Shown: positions 16,126 to 26,287 of the stretch, one piece after another
How positions within the stretch are numbered: position 1 is the stretch's first letter
How the letters are laid out: the number at the start of each line of letters is the position of its first letter
From: Pedococcus cremeus
GTDB taxonomy: Bacteria > Actinomycetota > Actinomycetes > Actinomycetales > Dermatophilaceae
Reading direction: 5' to 3'
Length of the DNA: 64,000 bases
Assembly (NCBI RefSeq): GCF_900111375.1
Contig: NZ_FOHB01000010.1
Location: 1-64,000 of the forward strand
Position numbers and translations under genes: made by a program
Notes under the pieces: generated by a model
The model's database searches: none
Told to the model about the DNA's origin: nothing
Seen by the model: only the letters and a program-made list of their open reading frames with translations

Positions 16126-16908
16126 TCAGTGCCCGTGCTGGTGGACGTGCTGGTGCTCGTCCGCCGCGGCGTCGTCGGGGTCCGGCGACTCGTACAGGCT
16201 GGGGTGGCCCGGGTGGATGCCCGAGTCGAGCAGCTCGCGGTCCATCCGCGGCAGGTTGTCGTGGGCGCCCCGCTCCGAGAGGTCGTCGGCCACGGCCTGG
16301 CTCATGAGGTCGCGCACCTGGGGCCAGGTGGTCGAGGAGCCCTCGCCGGTGATGACGCCCTCCTCGACGAAGACGAAGTAGGGCGAGCCCGGGATGCCGT
16401 AGTCGGTCCAGCCGCCGGAGGACTGCACCACCTCGAGCCGGTCGCCGGCGAGCCGGCGCAGCGTGGAGATGCTCTCCTCCTCGGGGCCCTTGGCCACCAC
16501 GACGAGGCGGGCGTCGCCCGGCACGTCGACATCACCCTGGCGGAACTCGTCCCAGAACGTCTGGCACACGGTGCAGCCGCTGGAGAGGTAGGCCAGCAGG
16601 GTGCGCTGCCCGCGACCGGTGACGTCGACGGTGCGGTCCTTCCCGTCGAGGGTGGTGCCGATGACGTCGGCGGCGCGGCTGGTCTCGGGACGGGCGTTGG
16701 CCACCACGCCGCTCTCGATCTCGACCTGCACCGGTCCGGGCGAGCCGGTCGACCGGGTCGCGCCGGTGCCCGCCTCCTTCTCGAGCTCGAGGCCGGCACC
16801 GAGCTCGTGCAGGGCCTTCAGGATCAAGGCGTGGCTGCGGAGCAGGCCCAGGACGAGCACCGCGAGCAGGGCGATCGCCACCCCCTCGGCGATCACGACG
16901 GCGGTCAT
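16126..16908 (-). CDS. MauD-like membrane-anchored redoxin
   Basis: A 260-residue protein with an N-terminal membrane anchor (VVIAEGVAIALLAVLVLGLL) and a thioredoxin-like domain whose active site is SSGCTVCQTFW. GIPGSPYFVFV supplies the cis-proline region. The C-terminus is a long acidic tail ending in a His-rich segment (DEHQHVHQHGH), a possible metal-binding patch. Layout equals MauD, the periplasmic-side thiol protein needed to mature methylamine dehydrogenase. It lies 13 bases after the MauE-like gene, its usual partner. Its likely client is the cysteine-rich Tat protein of the operon. Confidence 0.82.
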   Translation of the reverse strand: MTAVVIAEGVAIALLAVLVLGLLRSHALILKALHELGAGLELEKEAGTGATRSTGSPGPVQVEIESGVVANARPETSRAADVIGTTLDGKDRTVDVTGRGQRTLLAYLSSGCTVCQTFWDEFRQGDVDVPGDARLVVVAKGPEEESISTLRRLAGDRLEVVQSSGGWTDYGIPGSPYFVFVEEGVITGEGSSTTWPQVRDLMSQAVADDLSERGAHDNLPRMDRELLDSGIHPGHPSLYESPDPDDAAADEHQHVHQHGH

Positions 16909-16921
16909 GGGCTCATCCCCC

Positions 16922-17476
16922 TCATCTGTTGGTGGTCGCGGTGGTGGTGGCCGGGCCGGTGCTGCGGACCGCGGCCGGCGTGACCGTCGGCAGCACGGCC
17001 AGCGCCTGCCAGGCCAGGAACGTGATCAGCGCGGCCAGGGCGATGGTGCCGACCACGGCAGCTGCGCCGCCCGAGGTCCAGGCCCCGCGCTCGGGCGTCG
17101 CCGCGACGACGCCGGCCAGCACGGCCAGGGCACCGGTCACCGCGAGGTGGCTGCGGGTGGGCGGTGTGTCGGCCTTGCCGAAGCACCCGCACGAACCCAG
17201 GACGCCCCCGCGCTTCAGCGCGAGGGCGACGAACCCGGTGAAGACGAGGTATGCCGCGCACACCAGTGCCGCGTTCACGGTGCCCGGGCGGGCGACCGCC
17301 CACAGGCCCAGGGCCACCTCGACGGCGGCGACCACCCGCACCAGCCCGCGTCCGGCGGGGAGGCCGGTGGAACGCAGCGCCCTCACGAGCGGCATCGGGT
17401 CGCCCAGCTTCGGCACCCCGGCCCCCACGAGGAGCGCGGAGGCCGCCAGGAACGGCGCGGCGAGCTCACCCGACAT
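16922..17476 (-). CDS. MauE/DoxX-like redox membrane protein
   Basis: A 184-residue membrane protein with four to five helices and a Cys-Gly-Cys site at GSCGCFGKAD, typical of MauE-family proteins, which feed or take electrons from a MauD-like redoxin outside the membrane. ATG 17476 has GGTAGGG upstream; ATG 17500 is possible. It heads the minus-strand operon running to 13324. Family knowledge links MauE and MauD with disulfide formation in a cysteine-rich partner; the same arrangement is seen here, but with a Tat/LGFP protein instead of the methylamine dehydrogenase light chain. Confidence 0.8.
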   Translation of the reverse strand: MSGELAAPFLAASALLVGAGVPKLGDPMPLVRALRSTGLPAGRGLVRVVAAVEVALGLWAVARPGTVNAALVCAAYLVFTGFVALALKRGGVLGSCGCFGKADTPPTRSHLAVTGALAVLAGVVAATPERGAWTSGGAAAVVGTIALAALITFLAWQALAVLPTVTPAAVRSTGPATTTATTNR

Positions 17477-17509
17477 GGGCCAAGACCCTACCCCGACCAT
17501 CGACGGTCC

Positions 17510-17555
17510 AGGAGATGCAAGAGGAGATGCAACAGGAGGTGCGAGGAGATGCGAC
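17510..17555. repeat. Short degenerate tandem repeat
   Basis: Four units of about 11-12 bases, consensus GAGGAGATGCRA (third unit GGAGGTGC), follow each other just upstream of the MauE-like gene. The repeat holds no open frame and may reflect slippage; it also resembles a series of ribosome binding sites on the plus strand. Confidence 0.6.
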
Positions 17556-17566
17556 GGGACAAGCGA

Positions 17567-17599
17567 CGGGGCCGGGCGCCGTGGTGGCGCCCGGCCCCG
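17567..17599 (-). terminator. Strong hairpin after the Ala-rich protein gene
   Basis: CGGGGCCGGGCGCC and its exact complement GGCGCCCGGCCCCG are separated by a five-base loop, a perfect 14-bp stem about 30 bases past the stop at 17632. There is no T-run, as usual for high-GC terminators. It separates this gene from the MauE operon. Confidence 0.65.
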
Positions 17600-17631
17600 T
17601 GCCGGTCAGTGCGGTGCAGTCAGGCTGCGGT

Positions 17632-18495
17632 TCAGCTGGTCTTGCCCTTGTCGCCGTTGGCGGAGGTGGTGCCGCCGGGGCTGGTGCCGGTGGTGCCCTC
17701 GGGGGTCGACTCGAACGGCGTGTCGGTCGGGCCGGCGGGCTCGCCGGTCACGTCGTCGACCGCGGTGATCGAGGTGGTGTCCTCGTCATTCTTGCCGCCG
17801 GCCTTCTGCTTCGCCGCGTCGGCGACCTCGGACGCCTTCTCCTTGGCCGTCTCCGCTGCGGCAGCGGCCTTGTCCTTGGCCGTGCCGGCCAGCGAGGTCA
17901 CCTTGTCCTTGGCGGTCGAGGCGGCCGAGGCGGGGCCCGTGGTGCCGGGGGCGGTGTAGGTGTCGCCCAGCGGCGTCGCCCACGGGTCCTCCCGCGGCGC
18001 GGACCTCTTGAAGAAGGCCGCTGCGGCTGCCGCGAGGGCGGCGAGGATGCCCAGCGTGATGAGGACCTTGCCCCCGCGGTGCTTCGGCTTGGCGACCGAC
18101 TCGCCCTTGAGCACCGACAGGGCGTCGCCGCCGCGGTCGGTCAGGTCGGTGGCGTTGGCCCGGGCGGCAGCCGACGCCGCGGCGACCGCGGTGATGGCCT
18201 CGGCGACCTTGGGCAGCAGGTCGTCGACGATCTTGTCGCGGGCCGTGTCGACCCTGGGGCCCAGGCCCTCGACGGCCTTCTCCAGCCTGGGTGCGGCCAG
18301 CTCGATGCCGTGCTCGACGCGCGGCATCGCCCAGTCCTTCGCCTGGGCGGCGCGATCGCGGGCAGCCTCTGCGGCGGCCTCCGCTGCCGGGACAACGCGC
18401 TCCTTGAGGGCAGCCGCCTGGGCCGCGGCCTGCTTGGCCTGTGCCTGCGCCTGCTCCTGAACCTTCTCGGACCTGCTCTTGGTGCCGAACACCAT
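17632..18495 (-). CDS. Alanine/lysine-rich single-span membrane protein
   Basis: A 287-residue protein. Residues 1-70 are an Ala/Gln/Lys coiled-coil-like helix (KVQEQAQAQAKQAAAQ), residues about 145-163 a membrane helix (VLITLGILAALAAAAAAFF), and the outer part contains AKDKVTSLAGTAKDK-type repeats like LEA/apolipoprotein-like helices, then a Thr/Ser/Pro/Gly-rich tail. Such proteins are common in actinobacteria and uncharacterised. GGAGG lies very close to ATG 18495; the next codon GTG is an alternative start. It faces away from ppiA; the 136 bases between them must contain both promoters. Confidence 0.65.
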   Translation of the reverse strand: MVFGTKSRSEKVQEQAQAQAKQAAAQAAALKERVVPAAEAAAEAARDRAAQAKDWAMPRVEHGIELAAPRLEKAVEGLGPRVDTARDKIVDDLLPKVAEAITAVAAASAAARANATDLTDRGGDALSVLKGESVAKPKHRGGKVLITLGILAALAAAAAAFFKRSAPREDPWATPLGDTYTAPGTTGPASAASTAKDKVTSLAGTAKDKAAAAAETAKEKASEVADAAKQKAGGKNDEDTTSITAVDDVTGEPAGPTDTPFESTPEGTTGTSPGGTTSANGDKGKTS

Positions 18496-18631
18496 GCCTC
18501 CTTGGGGTGAGAGCTCGTTGCGTCTGACGCCCATCCTGCCGTGTTTCACCCGCTGGGCAACCCCGAAAAGGCCTTTCGAGGGCCCGGGGTGACCGGCGCC
18601 ACGACGGTCCCGTCGTGCGAGGATGCCGCCT

Positions 18632-19150
18632 ATGAACGTCACCCTGCACACCAACCACGGCGACATCAACGTCACGCTCTTCCCGGACCACGCGCCCAAG
18701 ACCGTCGAGAACTTCGTCGGCCTGGCCACCGGCGAGAAGGACTACAACGACGACGCCGGGCGCACCAGCCCCACGCCGTTCTACGACGGCCTGGTCTTCC
18801 ACCGCATCATCCCGGGCTTCATGATCCAGGGCGGCTGCCCGCTCGGCCGCGGCATGGGCGGCCCCGGCTACACCTTCGACGACGAGATCAGCCCCGACAA
18901 GGACTTCACCAAGCCCTACATGCTGGCCATGGCGAACGCCGGCAAGCGGATGGGCAAGGGCACCAACGGTTCCCAGTTCTTCATCACCGTCGGCCCCACC
19001 ACCTGGCTGCAGGGCAAGCACACCATCTTCGGCGAGGTCGCCGACGGCCCCAGCCGTGAGGTCGTCGACAAGATCGCCGCCGTCCCGACCGGTGCGAACG
19101 ACAAGCCGGTGCAGGACGTTGTCATCGACAAGGTGACCGTCAACCGCTGA
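18632..19150 (+). CDS. ppiA: Peptidyl-prolyl cis-trans isomerase, cyclophilin type
   Basis: A 172-residue cytoplasmic cyclophilin. Canonical motifs are present: FHRIIPGFMIQGGCP with the catalytic Arg, MANAGKRMGKGTNGSQFFIT (Q-F-F-I core) and WLQGKHTIFGEV (Trp and His of the active site). It catalyses proline isomerisation during folding. ATG 18632 with GAGGA eight bases upstream is preferred over ATG 18623. It opens the origin-proximal block conserved in actinobacteria, where ppiA precedes a rhomboid and crgA. Confidence 0.95.
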   Translation: MNVTLHTNHGDINVTLFPDHAPKTVENFVGLATGEKDYNDDAGRTSPTPFYDGLVFHRIIPGFMIQGGCPLGRGMGGPGYTFDDEISPDKDFTKPYMLAMANAGKRMGKGTNGSQFFITVGPTTWLQGKHTIFGEVADGPSREVVDKIAAVPTGANDKPVQDVVIDKVTVNR

Positions 19151-19199
19151 CGGTTGCCCACCCCCGCAGCGGACGAGCACCGGAAGGCGAGAGCGATCG

Positions 19200-20108
19200 A
19201 TGAGTGAGCCCACGGCATACCACCAACAGGCCCCGCCCGTCTGCCCGCGCCACCCAGACCGTGTCTCCTACGTGCGCTGCCAGCGCTGCGGCCGGCCGAC
19301 CTGTCCCGAGTGCCAGCGGTCGGCCGCAGTGGGTGTCCAGTGCGTGGACTGCGTCAAGGCCCAGGCCGCCTCGACGCCGTCCGCCACCACCGTCTTCGGT
19401 GGCCGGGTCAGCGGGCGGCCGGTGGTCACCATCGGCATCATCGCCCTCTGCGTGGCCGTGTGGATCGGGCAGCAGGCCGACAGCCGGCTCACGTCCGACA
19501 TCTGGTTCATCCCGGCGCTCGGGCAGGACGAGCCGTGGCGGTTCATCACCTCGGCCTTCGCCCACTCGCCCGGCCAGGTCATGCACATCCTGTTCAACAT
19601 GTTCGCCCTCTGGCTGGTGGGCGGGCAGTACCTCGAGCCGCTGCTCGGCCACGTGCGCTACGCCGTGCTCTACCTGCTGTGCGCGGTCGGCGGCTCGGTG
19701 ATGCTGCTGCTGCTCGCCCAGCCCCCGTCGGGGCCGGTGCTCACCTGGCAGGACCTCGGCTCGTGGGGCACCCCCGCGGTCGGGGCCTCCGGAGCGGTCT
19801 TCGGGCTCTTCGGTGCGCTCATCGTGCTCAACCGCAAGCTCGGCCGGTCATCGGCCTGGATGTGGGCGACCATCGTCATCAACGGGGTGCTCGGCTTCGT
19901 CGTGCCCAACGTCGCCTGGCAGGCCCACCTCGGCGGCTTCGTCACGGGAGTCGCCGTCGCCTTCGTGCTGGCCTCCACACAGGAGCGCAGCCGGCGCCGC
20001 TGGCAGTGGCCCGGGTTGGCGGCCGTGGCGGTCCTGCTGGTGGCGGCGGCGTTCGCCAAGTACGCCGTGGCGCCGGACCTCGGCGTCACCTTCGCCGTGG
20101 GTGGCTGA
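19200..20108 (+). CDS. Rhomboid family intramembrane serine protease with B-box zinc finger
   Basis: A 302-residue protein. Residues 14-55 are a B-box-like zinc motif (CPRHPD, VRCQRCGRPTCPECQ, CVDC). The rhomboid core follows: HILFNMFALW (oxyanion region), GASGAVFG with nucleophile Ser 197, and AHLGGFVTG with His 243. Six membrane helices plus a C-terminal one are visible. It cleaves membrane proteins within the bilayer; substrate unknown. The N-terminal zinc finger is typical of actinobacterial members at this locus. ATG 19200 follows the ppiA stop by 49 bases. Confidence 0.92.
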   Translation: MSEPTAYHQQAPPVCPRHPDRVSYVRCQRCGRPTCPECQRSAAVGVQCVDCVKAQAASTPSATTVFGGRVSGRPVVTIGIIALCVAVWIGQQADSRLTSDIWFIPALGQDEPWRFITSAFAHSPGQVMHILFNMFALWLVGGQYLEPLLGHVRYAVLYLLCAVGGSVMLLLLAQPPSGPVLTWQDLGSWGTPAVGASGAVFGLFGALIVLNRKLGRSSAWMWATIVINGVLGFVVPNVAWQAHLGGFVTGVAVAFVLASTQERSRRRWQWPGLAAVAVLLVAAAFAKYAVAPDLGVTFAVGG

Positions 20109-20167
20109 CGAACTACGTCAGACGGCGGAGGCGGTCTCACCCCTATGCCGTATTACACGCCTGTCAT

Positions 20168-20239
20168 TTGTCCCCAGCTGGGGACAACCCTGTGGACAAC
20201 CCCCAGATCTGTGCACACGGCATACCCAGTTGTGGAAAA
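20168..20239. promoter_or_regulatory. Cluster of four DnaA-box-like nonamers
   Basis: Between two convergent genes, TGTGGACAA at 20191-20199 is the exact complement of the high-GC DnaA box TTGTCCACA. TTGTCCCCA (20168-20176), TGGGGACAA (20179-20187) and TGTGGAAAA (20231-20239) each lie within one or two mismatches of DnaA-box consensus forms. The first two form a perfect 20-bp palindrome, 20168-20187. This block lies near the replication origin in related genomes, so a DnaA titration or accessory origin site is plausible; the clustering could also be incidental. Confidence 0.45.
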
Positions 20240-20288
20240 CCTGGGGGAAACCGCCCGCCGCGAGGCCGAGGAGCACGCGGAAGCACAC

Positions 20289-20332
20289 AGGCCCCGCGCG
20301 GTGCCGCACGAGGGCGGCAGCGCACGGGGCCT
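20289..20332 (-). terminator. Hairpin downstream of crgA
   Basis: AGGCCCCG (20289-20296) pairs with CGGGGCCT (20325-20332), with further pairing possible inside (GTGCCGC with GCGGCA). It follows the crgA stop by about 30 bases and lies past the rhomboid gene, so it may serve both converging transcripts. No T-run. Confidence 0.55.
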
Positions 20333-20361
20333 GCGTATGAGGTGGGTGGAAGAGGCGGGGG

Positions 20362-20610
20362 TCAGCGCCAGCGGGTCGTCATCGCGAAGCCGGCCATCAT
20401 GAGGCCGAAGCCGACGCCGAGGTTCCAGCGGCCCCACGCCTGGACGGGGTACTGCTGGCCGCTGATGTAGAAGGTCACGACCCAGATCAGGCCGAGGATC
20501 ATCAGGCCGAGCATCACCGGCACGAACCACGGCGGGTTGCCGACCTTGGCCTTCTTCGGCTTGGCGGGCGGGGTGTAGGCGCGCTTCTCGCGGCCCTTGG
20601 ACTCCGGCAC
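20362..20610 (-). CDS. crgA: Cell division protein CrgA
   Basis: An 82-residue protein with a Lys-rich N-terminus (PESKGREKRAYTPPAKPKKAK) and two membrane helices (VPVMLGLMILGLIWVVTFYI and a C-terminal one ending MTTRWR), the layout of CrgA. In mycobacteria CrgA binds FtsZ, FtsQ and FtsI and helps recruit the septal peptidoglycan machinery. GTG 20610 is chosen because GAGGAG lies seven bases upstream and family members begin at PxSK. The neighbours (rhomboid, DUF881, pknB block) are those expected for crgA. Confidence 0.92.
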   Translation of the reverse strand: MPESKGREKRAYTPPAKPKKAKVGNPPWFVPVMLGLMILGLIWVVTFYISGQQYPVQAWGRWNLGVGFGLMMAGFAMTTRWR

Positions 20611-20711
20611 CGGGAACTCCTCGTTGTCGTCTGTCTTGTCGTCGGTAGGCGTCAGTCGCCAGCGGCGGCCACGCGTGAGGGCGCGGCGGTGCTGTGGCAT
20701 AGCGTAGTGCC

Positions 20712-21464
20712 ATGGCCCACCAGCGCTGGACGTGGTTGACGCGGCGCCCGACCTTCTGGTCCGCCGCGGTGCCGCTCGTCGCGCTGTGTGCGGGTGTTCT
20801 CTTCGCCACCAGCGCCTCCACGGCCGCGGGCACCGACCTGCGCTCCAGCGCCCAGCAGCTGCCCGACGTCATCCGCGAGCAGACCCACCGCAACGCCGAG
20901 GCGGCCGTGCAGGTGCGCAACCTCCAGTCCGACGTCGACCGCCTGTCGGCCTCGCAGGCCCCGGGCGACGTGAGGGTCGAGCAGCTGACCCAGCAGGCCC
21001 TGAACCTCTCGGCCCAGGCCGGCACCCGCGAGGTGCGCGGACCGACGGTGTCGGTCGAGCTGCGCGACGCCCAGATCCCGTCGGACCAGCTGCCTCCCGG
21101 CATGACCGTCGACGACATCGTGGTGCACCAGCAGGACGTGCAGGGGGTGGTCAACGCCCTGTGGTCGGGCGGCGCCGAGGCCATGATGATCATGGACCAG
21201 CGGGTCATCTCCACCAGCGCCGTCCGCTGCGTCGGCAACACCCTCATCCTGCAGGGCCGCGTCTACTCCCCACCGTTCGTCATCACCGCCATGGGCGACC
21301 CCACGGCGCTGCGCAAGGCCCTCGACGACAGCCCCCAGGTGAAGATCTACAAGCAGTACGTCGACGCCATCGGCCTGGGCTATGAGGTGAGAACCAGCCC
21401 AGAGCGGACCTTCCCCGCCTACGCTGGCTCCGTGAACCTCCAGTACGCCTCGGTGCCCAAGTGA
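20712..21464 (+). CDS. DUF881 family protein
   Basis: A 250-residue exported protein: an N-terminal helix (PTFWSAAVPLVALCAGVLF), then a coiled-coil region and the conserved DUF881 core (GPTVSVELRDA, WSGGAEAMMIMDQRVI, ISTSAVRCVGNTL, YSPPFVITAMGD). DUF881 proteins accompany division and sporulation genes in Gram-positive bacteria, but their activity is unknown. It is divergent from crgA with 101 bases between the starts, and is followed after seven bases by the sortase gene, so both are likely one transcript. Confidence 0.9.
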   Translation: MAHQRWTWLTRRPTFWSAAVPLVALCAGVLFATSASTAAGTDLRSSAQQLPDVIREQTHRNAEAAVQVRNLQSDVDRLSASQAPGDVRVEQLTQQALNLSAQAGTREVRGPTVSVELRDAQIPSDQLPPGMTVDDIVVHQQDVQGVVNALWSGGAEAMMIMDQRVISTSAVRCVGNTLILQGRVYSPPFVITAMGDPTALRKALDDSPQVKIYKQYVDAIGLGYEVRTSPERTFPAYAGSVNLQYASVPK

Positions 21465-21471
21465 CGACCCG

Positions 21472-22176
21472 GTGAGGCACCGCGCGCTGCGCTGGGGCGT
21501 CGGGGGCCTCGGCGACATCCTGGTGACCGCCGGGCTGGTGCACCTCCTCTTCGTCGCCTGGCAGCTGTGGTGGACCGACGTGGAGGCCAACCGCGAGCAG
21601 GGCGGCACCGTGCAGGCCCTGACGCGCGACTTCGGGCGCTCCGGCACCACCACCCCGGCCTCCGCGCCCAACGAGAAGCCCAAGCCGGTGAAGTTCGGCG
21701 AGGCCTTCGCCATCGTGCGCATCCCGCGCCTCGGCGCCGACTACGCCCGGCCCCTGCTCGAGGGCACCGACTACGACGTGCTCAAGAAGGGCCTCGGCCA
21801 CTACCAGGGCACCGCCGCCCCCGGCGCCATGGGCAACCTCGCGATCGCCGGCCACCGCACCACCTACGGGCGTCCGCTGCACGACATCGACACGCTCCGC
21901 AAGGGCGACAAGGTCGTCGTCGAGACCAGGACCGGTTACAGCGTGTATGCCGTGCAGCGCCACGAGATCGTGCTGCCCACCCAGGTCTCGGTCATCGCCC
22001 CGGTGCCCGACAAGCCGGGCGCCAAGCCGAATGCCGCGTGGCTCACCCTCACCGCGTGCCACCCGAAGTACAGCGCCGCACAGCGCTACGTGGTGTTTGC
22101 CAAACTGGTGCGCACCTACCCCCGCGCCGAGGGCCTGCCGGCCGGCACCCTGACCGCGCCCGCGAAGACGTCCTGA
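21472..22176 (+). CDS. Class E sortase
   Basis: A 234-residue membrane-anchored transpeptidase with an N-terminal helix (ILVTAGLVHLLFVAW) and a sortase barrel. Catalytic residues are clear: His 128 in AGHRTTYG, Cys 196 in TLTACHP and Arg 205 in SAAQRYVVF. Class E enzymes attach LAXTG-type surface proteins to peptidoglycan in high-GC Gram-positives. GTG 21472 is the start; no strong ribosome binding site. The sortase sits at its usual place between DUF881 and pabA/trpG. No sortase substrate is visible nearby. Confidence 0.9.
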   Translation: MRHRALRWGVGGLGDILVTAGLVHLLFVAWQLWWTDVEANREQGGTVQALTRDFGRSGTTTPASAPNEKPKPVKFGEAFAIVRIPRLGADYARPLLEGTDYDVLKKGLGHYQGTAAPGAMGNLAIAGHRTTYGRPLHDIDTLRKGDKVVVETRTGYSVYAVQRHEIVLPTQVSVIAPVPDKPGAKPNAAWLTLTACHPKYSAAQRYVVFAKLVRTYPRAEGLPAGTLTAPAKTS

Positions 22177-22236
22177 CCCCGCGCTGACGACAAGCACCCC
22201 TGAAGACAAGCACCCCTGACGACAAGGACTGACCTG

Positions 22237-22434
22237 ATGATCTACGGCGCCATCTGGCGGGCCCTGCCGGGGCCGACCGCGCTCAAGGTGCTGCAGGCCG
22301 TGCTGCTGGTGGCCCTCGTGGTGGCCGTGCTCTTCCTGTGGGTCTTCCCCCACGTCGCGCCGTACATGCCGTTCAACGACAACACCGTCAACGCGGCCTC
22401 GACCGTCCCCACGCTGGTCCGGGAGGCCGCATGA
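22237..22434 (+). CDS. Small single-span membrane protein next to sortase
   Basis: A 65-residue protein with one strong membrane helix, VLQAVLLVALVVAVLFLWVF, ending NDNTVNAAS. Proteins of this kind recur between the sortase and the pabA/trpG gene in actinobacteria, but no function is known. Its TGA overlaps the ATG of the next gene (ATGA), so the two are coupled. Being so close to the sortase, it may belong to the cell-surface group; that is inference. Confidence 0.75.
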   Translation: MIYGAIWRALPGPTALKVLQAVLLVALVVAVLFLWVFPHVAPYMPFNDNTVNAASTVPTLVREAA

Positions 22435-23087
22435 CCAGGGTCCTCGTCGTCGACAACTACGACAGCTTCGTCTTCACCATCGTCGGCTACCTCCAGCAGA
22501 TGGGGGCCGACTGCACCGTGGTGCGCAACGACGCCGTCTCGGTCGAGGAGGCCGCGGGCTACGACGGGGTGCTCGTCTCGCCCGGCCCCGGCACGCCCGA
22601 GGAGGCCGGCGTCTCCATGGCCGTGATCGAGGCCTGCGCCGAGCGCTCGCAGCCGATGCTCGGCGTCTGCCTCGGCCACCAGGCCCTCGGCGCCGTCTTC
22701 GGTGCCGACGTGGTGCGGGCGCCGGAGCTGCTCCACGGCAAGACCTCGCAGGTCTTCCACGACGGCACGGGCGTCCTGGCGGGGCTGCCCTCACCGTTCA
22801 CCGCGACGCGCTACCACTCGCTGACGATCGACCCGCCCACGCTGCCCGCCGAGCTGGTCGCCACCGGCCACACCGAGTCGGGCGTCATCATGGCGGTGCG
22901 GCACGCGAGCCTGCCGCTGCACGGCGTGCAGTTCCACCCCGAGAGCGTGCTCACCGAGGGCGGCCACCGCATGCTGGCCAACTGGCTCCGCCTGTGCGGC
23001 ATGACCGACGCGCTCGAGCGCGCCGACGGCCTCAGCCCCCTGGTCCGCGACGCCGAGGGCGTCGCCCGGATGGTCGCCGCCGGCTGA
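22431..23087 (+). CDS. pabA: Glutamine amidotransferase subunit (PabA/TrpG)
   Basis: A 218-residue class I glutamine amidotransferase with Cys 80 in GVCLGHQALG, and His 169 and Glu 171 in GVQFHPES; the oxyanion motif SPGPGTPEEAG is intact. It delivers ammonia to an aminodeoxychorismate or anthranilate synthase large subunit. In this conserved locus it is annotated trpG or pabA without a neighbouring partner, so the pathway (folate or tryptophan) cannot be settled here. Start ATG 22431 overlaps the preceding stop. It converges on pknB. Confidence 0.9.
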   Translation: MTRVLVVDNYDSFVFTIVGYLQQMGADCTVVRNDAVSVEEAAGYDGVLVSPGPGTPEEAGVSMAVIEACAERSQPMLGVCLGHQALGAVFGADVVRAPELLHGKTSQVFHDGTGVLAGLPSPFTATRYHSLTIDPPTLPAELVATGHTESGVIMAVRHASLPLHGVQFHPESVLTEGGHRMLANWLRLCGMTDALERADGLSPLVRDAEGVARMVAAG

Positions 23088-23168
23088 CAGCCGAGGGCCG
23101 CGGGCGCCTGTGCCGCGACCCCCCACCGTGCCGCCGGCTGACCCCAGAAGGCCGCCGGCGGCATACCG

Positions 23169-25117
<1,949 letters not shown>

Positions 25118-25121
<4 letters not shown>

Positions 25122-26287
25122 CGTGTGTTGCCTCCGTCGTGCAGGGTCGTGTCCTGAGTCGCGTGCTGGGTCGTGTTCTGGGTCGTGCCCGAAAGGTGTC
25201 GCAGTGGCAGCAGGGCCCCGTCGTTGCCGTGCGAGGTCACCGCCACCACGACGATCACCACCACGGCGGCCACCAGCGCCGCCCCGGGGAGGAGCCAGCG
25301 TCGGACGGCGCTCGGCTGAGGGGGGCTCGTCACGCTGGCCGGTGCCGGCGGAGTGTGCGGCGGCATCGTCATGGCACCCGTGGGCACAGAGGGGTCGGGG
25401 GTGAGCAGGCCGGCGCCGCCGACGACCGGCGCGACGGCCGACTGCGCGCCCGCCACGAGCTCCTCGGGCACCGTGCCCACGGGCAGGTGCAGCGCCTCCG
25501 CCATCGCCTCGCCGTTCGCGGGGCGCCGCGCCGGGTCCTTGGCCAGCCCGGCCATGACGACCGTGCGCAGCGGCTCCGGCACGTCTTCCGGCAGCTGCGG
25601 GGCCGGCTGGCTGACGTGGGCCAGCGCGGTGGTGATCATCGAGTCGCCGGCGAACGGCCGGTTGCCCGTGATGAGCTCGTAGCCGACGACGGCGAGGGCG
25701 TAGAGGTCGCTGGCCGGGCCGGCCGGCTGCCCCTGCGCCTGCTCGGGTGCGAGGTAGTGCGGGGTGCCGAGCACCTCACCGGTCTGGGTCAGCTGGGCGC
25801 CCGCGATGGCGCGGGAGATGCCGAAGTCGGTCAGCCGGGCGTAGCCGTGGTCGTCGACGACGATGTTCGCCGGCTTGACGTCGCGGTGCACCACGCCGGC
25901 CTCGTGCGCGGCGTTCAGGGCGATGGCCGCCTGGTAGAGGATCTCGGTGACCTCCTCGGCCGGCAGCGGGGCGCGCTCCTTGATGACCTCGGAGAGCGGC
26001 CGGCCCTCGATCAGCTCCATGACGAGGTATGCCGAGTGGGCGCCTTCGCCGAAGTCGTGCACCGTGGCGATGTTGGGGTGCTGGAGGGCCGCGCTGTGCT
26101 TGGCCTCGGCGCGGAACCGCTCGAGAAAGCCCTCCTCGCTGGCCGTGTCGGGACGCAGCACCTTGACGGCGACGTGGCGCTCGAGGGTCTCGTCGGTCGC
26201 CCGCCAGACCTGGCCCATGCCGCCGGTGGCGATGACCTCCTCGAGCCGGTAGCGGCCCGCCACCAGCAGGCCCGGTTCGTAGTTCAC
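25118..26287 (-). CDS. pknA: Serine/threonine kinase PknA
   Basis: A 389-residue membrane kinase. Kinase motifs: ATGGMGQVW, Lys 42, HRD at 134-136, DFG at 154-156, and QTGEVLGTPHYLAPEQ in the activation segment. After a Pro-rich linker a single helix (GAALVAAVVVIVVVAVT) leads to a short outer tail of Thr/Gln repeats and no sensor domain. In mycobacteria PknA and PknB phosphorylate Wag31, FtsZ and FhaA. GTG 26287 overlaps the pbpA stop and its own stop overlaps the pknB start, both as GTGA. Confidence 0.93.
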
